This document shows, piece by piece, positions 16,733 to 24,711 of a DNA stretch of 38,245 bases. How positions within the stretch are numbered: the stretch's first letter is position 1; every line of letters starts with the position of its first letter. Source of the stretch: Planctomycetaceae bacterium. Its GTDB lineage: Bacteria > Planctomycetota > Planctomycetia > Planctomycetales > Planctomycetaceae. The DNA is taken from assembly GCA_029259815.1 (NCBI GenBank), contig JAJDEJ010000171.1:1-38245 (forward strand). Direction: 5' to 3'. A model generated the notes under the pieces. It did no database searches. It had not been told where the DNA came from and saw only the letters and a program-made list of their open reading frames with translations. Both the position numbers and the translations under genes were made by a program.

Positions 16733-17808
16733 TGCCTACTCCACGACAACTTCGGTTGGACCATTTGGATCGAATGACGGATTCGACCGGACTGATTCAA
16801 CACGCCATCTACTCCGTTCCCCGGCGAGAGAGCGGATACACGACCGACGACAACGCTCGTGCACTTCGACTGTGTGTCCGATTGTGGGGCACACGACCCG
16901 ACCATGAGATGCTCTCACGCGTGACCTGCTACTTGAGTTTTCTCGAACATGCACGTTGCCCCGTCCGAGGGTTCCACAACTTTCTCAGCTATCAGCGAGA
17001 CTGGTTGGATACCGGCGGGACGGGAGATTGTCAGGGGCAGGCCGTATTGGCGTTGGCCGAAGTGCTCGGCAGCCAATTACCGAGTGGGTATCGCGAGTTA
17101 GCCCGAGAACTCCTGGACGGCACTCTTCCAGCATTGGCCGAGTTGAGGAGCCTGCGGGCACAGGCGTATGTGATTCAGGCTTTTGGCCACTTGTGGCGGG
17201 CGGATGTTGACGACATCGACTCATTGGAGAGCATCGCCCGACTGGCAGTCGATCGGCTCGTCGAATGTTACCACCGGTCGCACCGACCCGACTGGCCCTG
17301 GTTCGAGTCACGCATGACCTACGCCAACGCTGTCTTGCCGCATGCCCTGTTCGATGCGGCGGAGCGCTGGCCCGATGAGGAATATTTCGCCATTGCAGAA
17401 ACATCCTTCGGCTTTCTTGATCTGGTCACGACGACTGACAACGTCTTCTGGCCGATCGGAAACCAGGACTGGTATCCCCATGGGGAAGAGAAGTCACGGT
17501 ACGACCAGCAACCGGTCGAAGCCTCGACGATGGCCGCAGCCGCAATGGCCGGCCAACAGGCACGGGGCGACGAAAAGTACCAAGTCATATTCGACCGCGC
17601 TCATTGCTGGTTCCAGGGCGAGAACAGCCTTGAGGAGCCGCTTGCTGATCTCCAACACGGCGGGTGCTTCGATGGTCTGCAATCAACTGGTGTCAACAGG
17701 AATCAAGGAGCCGAGTCGACGCTCGCGTACCTGTGGACCGACTGGCTCGCACACAATGCCCGGCAGAGCAACACATTGTCAGACAGGACAGTCACGAACA
17801 ACAGGTAA
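16732..17808 (+). CDS. (alpha/alpha) barrel protein of GT4-GH130 loci
   Basis: Soluble protein of 358 residues with repeating helix pairs, predicted as an (alpha/alpha)6 toroid. Recognisable blocks are GYTTDDNARAL (residues 35-45), FHNFLSYQRDWLD, DCQGQAVLALAEVLG, AQAYVIQAFGHLW, DWPWFESRMTYANAVLPHAL, FWPIGNQDWYPHGE and GVNRNQGAESTLAYL. The same block is found as a C-terminal extension of some GT4 proteins and is often labelled glycosyltransferase for that reason. Several conserved Asp, Glu and Trp residues fit a carbohydrate-active site, but the reaction is not established to my knowledge. It starts on the A of the preceding TAA (TAATG), so it is translationally coupled to the GT4 gene. GH130 follows 53 bp later. 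Confidence 0.8.
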   Translation: MPTPRQLRLDHLDRMTDSTGLIQHAIYSVPRRESGYTTDDNARALRLCVRLWGTRPDHEMLSRVTCYLSFLEHARCPVRGFHNFLSYQRDWLDTGGTGDCQGQAVLALAEVLGSQLPSGYRELARELLDGTLPALAELRSLRAQAYVIQAFGHLWRADVDDIDSLESIARLAVDRLVECYHRSHRPDWPWFESRMTYANAVLPHALFDAAERWPDEEYFAIAETSFGFLDLVTTTDNVFWPIGNQDWYPHGEEKSRYDQQPVEASTMAAAAMAGQQARGDEKYQVIFDRAHCWFQGENSLEEPLADLQHGGCFDGLQSTGVNRNQGAESTLAYLWTDWLAHNARQSNTLSDRTVTNNR

Positions 17809-17861
17809 TTGATCTTCGATCTGTCCCATCCATCGACTCGCACTTTGAGGAAGAACTCAGC

Positions 17862-18872
17862 ATGCCGCAAACATCGAAGACCCCGAACGATCATGCTGAC
17901 CTGTTTCAGCGTCATCCAAGTAACCCCATCCTCACGGCAAAGGATTGGCCGTATCCGGCTCACACAGTCTTCAATGCGGGGGCCTGTCAACTGGGAAACG
18001 AAACGATCCTGCTGGTCCGCGTCGAAGATCGTCGCGGACATTCTCACTTGACCGTTGCCCGTAGCGACGATGGCGTCACAAACTGGCGGATCGATCCGAA
18101 CCCCAGCTTCGCACCCGAGTCCAAGAAGTTCCCTGAAGAAACCTGGGGCGTTGAAGACCCGCGACTGACGTGGGTGGAAGATCGCAACGAATGGATCATC
18201 GCATACACGGCGTACTCTGCGAGTGGCCCCATGGTCTCATTAGCCAGCACGAAAGACTTCTCCTCGTTCACCCGACTCGGTCCGGTCATGCCGCCCGAGG
18301 ACAAGGACGCAGCCGTCTTTCCACGTCGCTTCGACGGTCGTTACGCCATGATTCATCGACCGGTTTCGGCTGGAAGCGGTGGCGCGCACATCTGGCTTTC
18401 CTTTTCCCCGGACCTTGCACACTGGGGCGATCATCATGTCCTGATGCGGGCAAGGCACGGTGCCTGGTGGGACGCCAATAAGATCGGCCTCAGTCCGCCG
18501 CCACTGGAGACCCCCGAGGGCTGGCTACTGCTCTATCATGGCGTCCGTCAGACGGCCGGCGGTTGCATCTACCGACTCGGCTTGGCACTGCTCGATCTGG
18601 AGCAACCGTGGCAGGTCTTGCGGCGGAGTGACGAATGGATCTTCGCCCCCGAATTGCTGTATGAACAACAAGGGGATGTCAACGGCGTCGTGTTTCCCTG
18701 CGGCTGGATCTTGGATGAGGCAACAGGCACCATTCGCATGTACTACGGGGGGGCCGACTCCTGTCTGGCACTCGCGACCGCCCAACTCTCTGACGTGCTC
18801 AGCTACATCCGTTCCTGCCCCCAACCACCCGTTCGCAAGCGGTTGGGAATTGCAGTATTCGGTCAGACTTGA
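17862..18872 (+). CDS. GH130 family glycoside phosphorylase (beta-mannoside type likely)
   Basis: Five-bladed propeller enzyme of 336 residues. Family marks are HPSNPILTAKDWP at the start, VFNAGA at 36-41, RVEDRRG at 53-59 and GVEDPRLTW at 96-104, whose Asp99 is the expected general acid. Basic residues thought to hold phosphate seem to be retained: Arg166 in IHRP, Lys207 in NKIG and His226 in YHGV, followed by YYGGAD. This favours phosphorolysis over hydrolysis. GH130 enzymes split beta-mannosides such as mannosylglucose, mannosyl-GlcNAc or beta-1,2-mannooligosaccharides; which one cannot be told here. There is no signal peptide, so it should be cytoplasmic. GAGGA precedes the ATG at 17862. 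The upstream extension of this frame overlaps the preceding gene and is not used. With GT4 it may make and recycle a mannoside reserve. Confidence 0.92.
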   Translation: MPQTSKTPNDHADLFQRHPSNPILTAKDWPYPAHTVFNAGACQLGNETILLVRVEDRRGHSHLTVARSDDGVTNWRIDPNPSFAPESKKFPEETWGVEDPRLTWVEDRNEWIIAYTAYSASGPMVSLASTKDFSSFTRLGPVMPPEDKDAAVFPRRFDGRYAMIHRPVSAGSGGAHIWLSFSPDLAHWGDHHVLMRARHGAWWDANKIGLSPPPLETPEGWLLLYHGVRQTAGGCIYRLGLALLDLEQPWQVLRRSDEWIFAPELLYEQQGDVNGVVFPCGWILDEATGTIRMYYGGADSCLALATAQLSDVLSYIRSCPQPPVRKRLGIAVFGQT

Positions 18873-18900
18873 GTGTCACAACATGCTCTTCGAATGCAGG

Positions 18901-18931
18901 CATGCTCACCCTGCTGCACGATGCGAGCATG
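18901..18931 (+). terminator. Possible hairpin after the GH130 operon
   Basis: CATGCTC at 18901-18907 pairs with GAGCATG at 18925-18931 around a 17-nt loop, 29 bp past the GH130 stop. There is no T-run after it, so a rho-independent role is doubtful. Confidence 0.3.
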
Positions 18932-18981
18932 GCACCTAGTTCTGGGATTGTTTGCTCACGACCATCACGCTTTGATGCCTA

Positions 18982-19085
18982 GACCATTTTCATGGTTTCT
19001 GTGCAGGAGCTTGTACGCATACTGGCCTCTGCTTGCTGAGAGGCCCTCCTGCAGATAGCGAAAACCAATTCTGGAAGTGCTCTAG
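18982..19085 (+). repeat. Dispersed intergenic repeat, copy B
   Basis: It begins with the same 33 bases as copy A (GACCATTTTCATGGTTTCTG and on to CTTGT) and ends in the same CTCTAG. A clean hairpin lies inside: GGCCTCT at 19024-19030 pairs with AGAGGCC, followed by CTCCTGCA, which pairs with TGCAGGAG further left. The nested pairs suggest a folded RNA or a MITE-like end. No gene is associated with this copy. Confidence 0.8.
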
Positions 19086-19423
19086 CTCTTCTCGTGCGGC
19101 GTCTCTGAGTCGGGCGGATGTCCAGGTGGGTTCGCAGGTGAAGTCGATCACGACGTCTCGCACTCCGTTGCCTGAGGAGACACTGTTATCTGATGTGTCA
19201 CCTCTCTCATGCCGGCTTCGCAAACAAATCGTCCGACGCTTGCCATTCCCCGTGCAGCAAGTCCTTGCCAAAGTTGCGACACGGATTCGCAGATGAGGCG
19301 GGCACTGCATTCGCCTTGTCTTGATTCGCCTTGTCTTGGGCAGCACGGTTGAAGCGAGCATGTGGGTTCACGGGCGGCGTCAGAAATATGGCCGTATGTC
19401 TCGACGGACCGGCCTGCTGAGCC
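19086..19423. other. Gene-free stretch between repeat B and the RND gene
   Basis: No gene is recognised. A perfect tandem pair of ATTCGCCTTGTCTTG lies at 19309-19338. A minus-strand frame here (19207-19476) overlaps the 3' end of the RND gene and shows no family likeness. No terminator for the RND gene is obvious. Confidence 0.45.
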
Positions 19424-22400
19424 TCAGGGAGTCTGTTTGGTCTGTCGGAATTCTGAGAGACTCCGAAAGACGACAAAGAACGCTGGCACGAATGTCAGGG
19501 AGAAAACCGTGGCGGCGAGCATGCCGCCGACCACTGCGTTGCCGACGGCCTGTCGACTGGCCGCTCCAGCGCCGCTGGCGACGAGCAGAGGGAGGAAGCC
19601 GAGGATTGAGGAGAAGGCCGTCATGAGGATGGCGCGGAAGCGGAGTTTGGCTGCGTTGATGGCGGAGTCGCCGATGCTCTGGCCGGACTCGCGTTGCTCA
19701 CTGGCAAACTCGACGATCAGGATGGCGTTCTTGCTCGCCAGGGCGACGAGTAGCACGATGCCAATTTGTGTGTAGGTGTTGTTGTCTGCTCCGCGGAGGA
19801 TGAGTGCGAGCACGACTCCGAGTGCAGCCAATGGGACGACTGCAATGACGGCTGCCGGGCTTGTCCAGCTTTCGTACTGTGCTGCGAGGACGAGGAACAC
19901 AAACAGCACGGCGAGTGCAAAGATGGCTCCCTGTCCGCCTGCTGCGAGTTTCTCCTGATAGGACATGCCTGTCCATTCGTAGCCGAAGGCAGAGGGGAGT
20001 TGAGACTCCGCGACTTGCTCCATGAGTTCGAGGGCTTGTCCCGAACTGTAACCCGGTGCTGCGGAGCCGTTGATTGATGCGCTGGGATACAGGTTGTATC
20101 GTCGCACAACCGTCGGGCCGAAATCGTCACGGACTTCGACGAGTGCTCCCAGTGGGATCATCTGTCCGGTTGCATCGCGCACGTCAAGATTCTCAATGTC
20201 ACTCGCCTTCGCACGAAACTCGGCTTCGGCTTGTAGGCGCACCTGGTAGGAGCGATTCAAATAGGTGAAGTCATTGACATACGCAGAGCCGAGATAGGCT
20301 TGGAGGGTGCCAAAGACCGAACTCAGCGGTACGTTCATGGTCTTGGCTTTGGTGCGATCGACCTCTGCGAACAGTTGTGGGACGTTCGCTCGAAACGTGG
20401 TGTTGAGGGCTGTCAGTCCTGACTGGGAACTGCCCGTGACAACCAGTTCGTCAGCAATGTCCTGGAGTTCGGCGGTGCCCGCATTCCCGCGATCCTGGAG
20501 CTCCATCTGGAATCCACCCGCGTTGCCGAGGCCGTCAATCGGTGGTGGTGTGAAACCGAACACGATGGCCTCTTTGACTTTCGAGAAGCGTTGTTGCAGG
20601 GCTCCGACGATGCCATCCTGGCTCAACGGTGCGGTCGTGCGGTCTTCCCAAGGCTCGAAGATGACGACGGACAGGCCCAGGTTGGCACCCGCGTTTCCGC
20701 TGAGCAGCGAGTAACCGGAGATGGAGACCCAGTCGGAGATACCGGGCGTCTCACGGTAGACATCGTCGAGTTCTTCCAGAACGGACTGGGTCCGAGACAG
20801 CGAGGCACCGTCCGGCAGTTGGACGTTGACGAACATGTAGCCTTGATCTTCGGTCGGGACAAAGCCTGTCGGAAGTTTGCCATACGTCCACCCGGTTGCG
20901 AAGACGAGTCCCACATAAACGAGCATGACGAGAGCCACGACACGGACCACTCGCGAAATCACAGCGGTGTACGCACCAGTGACACGATCGAAAGCCGTAT
21001 TGAACCAGCGGAACAGAATGAATGTCTGCTCTTGCGGGGGCCGAAGAATGATCCCACACAAGGCTGGACTGAGCGTGAGGGCGTTGATCGTGCTGATGAG
21101 CACAGCAGAGGAGATCGTCAGTGCGAATTGGCGATTGAGTTGGCCGGTGATGCCACCCATGAAGGCTGTGGGGACAAACACGGCCAGTAACACGAGGGTC
21201 GTCGCGACGACAGGGCCTGTGATCTCGTTCATCGCTTTCACGGCCGCTTCACGAGGAGACAAGCCCTCAGTCAAGTGGCGTGTGCAGTTTTCCACCACCA
21301 CGATCGCATCATCGACCACGATCCCGATGGCGAGCACAATTCCGAACAGCGACAGCATGTTGAGCGAAAAGCCCATGCCAGCCATGAAGGCGAACGTGCC
21401 GATGAGCGACACGGGGATCGCGACCACGGGTACGATCGTCGCGCGCCAGTCCTGCAGAAAAATGTAGATCACGATGATCACCAGCAGGGCAGCAACGCCT
21501 AATGTGTTATAGACCTCATTAATGGATGCTTCGACAAACCGCGTGGTGTCAAAGGGGACTGCGTAATCGATTCCTTCCGGCCATGAGCTGGCGGCACTCA
21601 GTTCGTCTAAACGGATTCGGATCGCTTTCGCCGTGCTCATGGCGTTTGCACCGGGCAGCTGATAGACCGCCAGCGACGTCGAAGGCAGGCCGTTGAAGCT
21701 GGAATCGAAGGTGTAGTTCTTTGCCCCCAACTCCACACGCGCGACGTCGCCAACACGAAGCAACCGTCCGCCCTCCCCGGTGGCGACGATGATGTCTTCG
21801 AACTCTTCCGTGTCTGCAAGCCGTCCTTGCGTGTTGACCGTCAGCTCGAACGCTGTTCCGGGCGGGGCAGGGGCCGCACCGATCTTTCCCGCAGCGACTT
21901 GAACATTCTGTTCACGAATGGCGTTCACGACGTCTTCGGTCGTCAACCCGCGCTGTTTGAGCAGCCGGGGATCGAGCCAGACCCGCATGCTGTAGTCACC
22001 TGCGCCGAAGACGGTGACTTCGCCAACACCTTCCACGCGGCTGAGTTCATCCTTGATGCTCAGCGCATAGTTGCTCAGAAACAAAGCGTCGTATTCCCCA
22101 GAGGGCGACGATAGCGCGATGAACTGCAGGATTTGAGTGGACTGTTTCTTCGTCGTGATTCCCTGACGTCGCACATCCTCAGGCAGCTTCGGCTCTGCGA
22201 TGGAAACGCGGTTCTGCACAAGCACCGCTGCCATGTCCATGTCGGTTCCCAACTCGAACGTCACCGTCAGGCTATAAGAGCCGTCGCTGGCACTGGTCGA
22301 CGACATGTAGAGCATGCCCTCGACGCCGTTCACTTCTTGCTCGATTGGGGTGGCGACCGTCTCAGCAATCGTGCGTGCATCGGCCCCCGGATACACCGCA

Positions 22401-22537
22401 CTCACCTTGACCGTCGGCGGTGAGACCTCTGGAAACTTCGCAACCGGTAACGCCGTGAACGAGACGACCCCCGAAATCACGATCACGATCGAGATCACTG
22501 TGGCGAAGATGGGCCGATGGATAAAAAACTGCGACAT
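19424..22537 (-). CDS. RND efflux pump inner-membrane permease (HAE1/AcrB type)
   Basis: Full-length resistance-nodulation-division transporter of 1037 residues. The N-terminus MSQFFIHRPIFATVISI is the classic AcrB/HAE1 start. GADARTIAETVATPIEQEVNGVEGM marks the first periplasmic pore domain. The helix with GIVLAIGIVVDDAIVVVEN carries the proton-relay Asp-Asp pair near residue 405, and a large second periplasmic domain and six more helices follow. It works as a trimer driven by protons to expel drugs, lipophilic compounds or solvents through an adaptor and an outer-membrane channel. The adaptor is encoded 21 bp upstream on the same strand. No TolC-like gene lies in the window. The exact substrates cannot be read from the sequence. 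The ATG at 22537 is at the family start. Confidence 0.97.
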   Translation of the reverse strand: MSQFFIHRPIFATVISIVIVISGVVSFTALPVAKFPEVSPPTVKVSAVYPGADARTIAETVATPIEQEVNGVEGMLYMSSTSASDGSYSLTVTFELGTDMDMAAVLVQNRVSIAEPKLPEDVRRQGITTKKQSTQILQFIALSSPSGEYDALFLSNYALSIKDELSRVEGVGEVTVFGAGDYSMRVWLDPRLLKQRGLTTEDVVNAIREQNVQVAAGKIGAAPAPPGTAFELTVNTQGRLADTEEFEDIIVATGEGGRLLRVGDVARVELGAKNYTFDSSFNGLPSTSLAVYQLPGANAMSTAKAIRIRLDELSAASSWPEGIDYAVPFDTTRFVEASINEVYNTLGVAALLVIIVIYIFLQDWRATIVPVVAIPVSLIGTFAFMAGMGFSLNMLSLFGIVLAIGIVVDDAIVVVENCTRHLTEGLSPREAAVKAMNEITGPVVATTLVLLAVFVPTAFMGGITGQLNRQFALTISSAVLISTINALTLSPALCGIILRPPQEQTFILFRWFNTAFDRVTGAYTAVISRVVRVVALVMLVYVGLVFATGWTYGKLPTGFVPTEDQGYMFVNVQLPDGASLSRTQSVLEELDDVYRETPGISDWVSISGYSLLSGNAGANLGLSVVIFEPWEDRTTAPLSQDGIVGALQQRFSKVKEAIVFGFTPPPIDGLGNAGGFQMELQDRGNAGTAELQDIADELVVTGSSQSGLTALNTTFRANVPQLFAEVDRTKAKTMNVPLSSVFGTLQAYLGSAYVNDFTYLNRSYQVRLQAEAEFRAKASDIENLDVRDATGQMIPLGALVEVRDDFGPTVVRRYNLYPSASINGSAAPGYSSGQALELMEQVAESQLPSAFGYEWTGMSYQEKLAAGGQGAIFALAVLFVFLVLAAQYESWTSPAAVIAVVPLAALGVVLALILRGADNNTYTQIGIVLLVALASKNAILIVEFASEQRESGQSIGDSAINAAKLRFRAILMTAFSSILGFLPLLVASGAGAASRQAVGNAVVGGMLAATVFSLTFVPAFFVVFRSLSEFRQTKQTP

Positions 22538-22558
22538 GTTTCTCGCAACAGGCAGGCG

Positions 22559-23938
22559 TCAGGGTTGTTCATCAGGCGAAGGAGCGTCCGCAGTCGAGTC
22601 GTCAGGCTGATCGGTGGGGGGGTCGTCATTCCTATCGGCTGTGACCGGCTCATCTGTTTCTTCAGACTGATCTGCGGCAGTCAACTCGATCTCAGACGGG
22701 TTGACGACCACACCGGGACGAGCACGCTGTCCACCCTCGATGAGCACCAAATCTTCGGCCTGGAGACCGGTTTCGATGGCAACCATGCCGTCGTCCGTTT
22801 GCCCCGGAGTGACGTCTCGCCGTTCAATCTTCTGCTCTGCGTTCACCACCAGCACATAGGTCCCCCGCTGATCTCGTGAGAGGGCCTGTTCGGGAATGAG
22901 CAGGGCGTCATCGAGTTTGCTGACAGGGACTCTGACCCGCACGAAGAGTCCTGGGAGGATGAGGCCCTCCGGGTCATCAAACACTGCCCGAATCGCGAAC
23001 GTACCTGTCGCCTGATCAACGCCTTCCTGATCGACGTAGTCAAGTTTGCCGACGAACGGGAATCCCTCGTCCGATTCGCGTTGGAGGTACGCTGGCATGT
23101 CTCGGTAACGATCCTCGTCTCGCGTCTCACCTCGTTCTCTCGCTGCCTTTTGCAGCCGCAGCACCGCACGATCACTGACGTTGAAGTTCGCATAGACCCT
23201 GTCTTGGCCCACGATCGTGGCCAAGAGGCTGCCGTTCTCAACAAGGTTGCCCCGTTTGATGTCCGTCTTGGTGATGCGGCCGCTGATGGGGGCTTTGACG
23301 AGGGTGTATTCGAAGTCGAGCTGTGCCTGATCCAGATTGGCCTGAGCCTTGTCTCGATCGGCCTTGGCAGCCGTCACGGAGGCCAGCGAAGCTTCTCGAT
23401 TAGCACTCACACCATCACGAGCTGCGAGGACTGTGTCGAACTGACTTTGCGTGGCGGCTCCCTTCTCGAGCATCCCTTTGTAGCGTACGAATTCGGCTTC
23501 AGCACGTGTCAATTCGACATCGACGACTCCCGTTTGAGCCGTGGCGACTTCGATCGCAGCTTCGGCCGCAGCGAGCTGAGCTTTCGCCGAGTTGAGAGCA
23601 GCCTGATACTCGCTCCGTTGGATGACATAGAGCACGTCATCCTGTTTGACAGTTTGACCCGGAACGAACTTGATCTCTTCCAGAATTCCTCGCACGCGCG
23701 CGCGAACATCGGCCTGCTCAACAACCTCCGTCTCGCCGTTCTCTTCAATGTAAATCGTCACCGTCTTTTGCAGCGGATGAGCAACCGTCACTTCCGGCGG
23801 AGGCGGAGCCTGGTAGGAGTTGTCGGGAACTCCTGTTCCACAACCGGCCAGAGACGCTGACAGCAGCAGCATCGACTGAACAAATCGCAGAGATCCCGCT
23901 TGCAGCGAGGGGCCACGGTTCGCATGGGGAGCAGCCAT
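22559..23938 (-). CDS. RND efflux adaptor (membrane fusion lipoprotein)
   Basis: Periplasmic adaptor of 459 residues that links the RND permease to an outer-membrane channel. A lipoprotein signal ends in LAGC with Cys33 as the lipidation site. The barrel and lipoyl half-motifs appear in TIYIEENGETEVVEQADVRARVRG and PGQTVKQDDVLYVI. A long helical hairpin rich in Ala and Glu follows (roughly residues 110-190), then the returning lipoyl half (YTLVKAPISGRITKTDIKRG) and the beta-barrel domain. The C-terminal tail is acidic and Asp/Pro-rich (TDEPVTADRNDDPPTDQPDD), longer than in AcrA. The frame extends to a GTG at 24028; I chose the ATG at 23938 because it gives a well-formed lipoprotein signal, with ATG 23965 an alternative. 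It is the first gene of the pump operon. Confidence 0.93.
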   Translation of the reverse strand: MAAPHANRGPSLQAGSLRFVQSMLLLSASLAGCGTGVPDNSYQAPPPPEVTVAHPLQKTVTIYIEENGETEVVEQADVRARVRGILEEIKFVPGQTVKQDDVLYVIQRSEYQAALNSAKAQLAAAEAAIEVATAQTGVVDVELTRAEAEFVRYKGMLEKGAATQSQFDTVLAARDGVSANREASLASVTAAKADRDKAQANLDQAQLDFEYTLVKAPISGRITKTDIKRGNLVENGSLLATIVGQDRVYANFNVSDRAVLRLQKAARERGETRDEDRYRDMPAYLQRESDEGFPFVGKLDYVDQEGVDQATGTFAIRAVFDDPEGLILPGLFVRVRVPVSKLDDALLIPEQALSRDQRGTYVLVVNAEQKIERRDVTPGQTDDGMVAIETGLQAEDLVLIEGGQRARPGVVVNPSEIELTAADQSEETDEPVTADRNDDPPTDQPDDSTADAPSPDEQP

Positions 23939-24224
23939 GTCGGTCGTGAAATACTTTGTCACCATGAGACCAGGATCATTCAGAGACGGTGCAAGAGAGA
24001 CACGGGAGTGCTGAGAGATGAAGACCACGTAACATATGTGAGTGACGCATCATTCACAATCAACGGGAGAGAGCGGTGGAGAGAAGCCCTGGCTGAATGC
24101 GGCGAGCATCCGACGATTCTCAAGAGCAACAGGGTCCAGAGTTGATTGACGTCGGTCGATCATCGATCATCCGCACGAGCAGACGCCTTCCGCTTTCTTG
24201 AATCCGGAGATTGACGCACCGGCA

Positions 24225-24698
24225 ATGATTATCGTCTCCATCATCTCGTTCGTGCTGGTTCTGACGTGCGTCGGAATTCACTACTTCGCACTCGTCAACC
24301 TGTCCCAGTTGCGAAGTCACGGTTCCAAGCATCCGAGGCGTTGGCTCAACTTGATGGTCTTGGGAGCGATCATCGCGCACATTGTGGAACTCACCGTCTT
24401 TGCCATTGGCTACTATGTCGTAGACACAATGGAAGGCTTGGGTGGGCTCCACGACGCGGCTGGTGAGAGTTCGAATGCTTACTTGTACTTCTCGTCCGTC
24501 GCTTACACATCGCTGGGGTTCGGTGACATCACCCCGCGTGGCGATTTGAAGTTCATGACCGCTTTGGAGACTCTCACAGGCCTGCTGCTCATCGCATGGA
24601 CCGCCTCATTCATCTTCATTGAGATGCAGGCCACATGGGATGACGGAGAGACAATCGATAATGGCCCGCCAAGAGGTGCGTCCGAAGCCGATTCGTGA
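24225..24698 (+). CDS. Small potassium-channel-like protein (Ion_trans_2)
   Basis: Membrane protein of 157 residues with hydrophobic segments at about 4-26, 43-66 and 112-135. Between the last two lies a pore loop, YFSSVAYTSLGFGDITP, whose TSLGFGD (95-101) is a K+ selectivity filter of the GFG type. A tetramer would form the pore. There is no RCK or other regulatory domain, only a short acidic tail. The extra first helix fits a small two- to three-helix ion channel family seen in bacteria. The frame opens at TTG 24198, but I prefer the ATG at 24225. It is divergent from the RND operon and ends 14 bp before the convergent membrane-protein gene. The gap 24029-24224 should carry promoters for both sides. 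Confidence 0.85.
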   Translation: MIIVSIISFVLVLTCVGIHYFALVNLSQLRSHGSKHPRRWLNLMVLGAIIAHIVELTVFAIGYYVVDTMEGLGGLHDAAGESSNAYLYFSSVAYTSLGFGDITPRGDLKFMTALETLTGLLLIAWTASFIFIEMQATWDDGETIDNGPPRGASEADS

Positions 24699-24711
24699 GC
24701 GACTCAGGGAG

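Noticed and set aside
19207-19476. Minus-strand frame overlapping the end of the RND gene
   Set aside because: It overlaps the RND 3' end in another frame, contains the tandem 15-bp repeat and has no family likeness.
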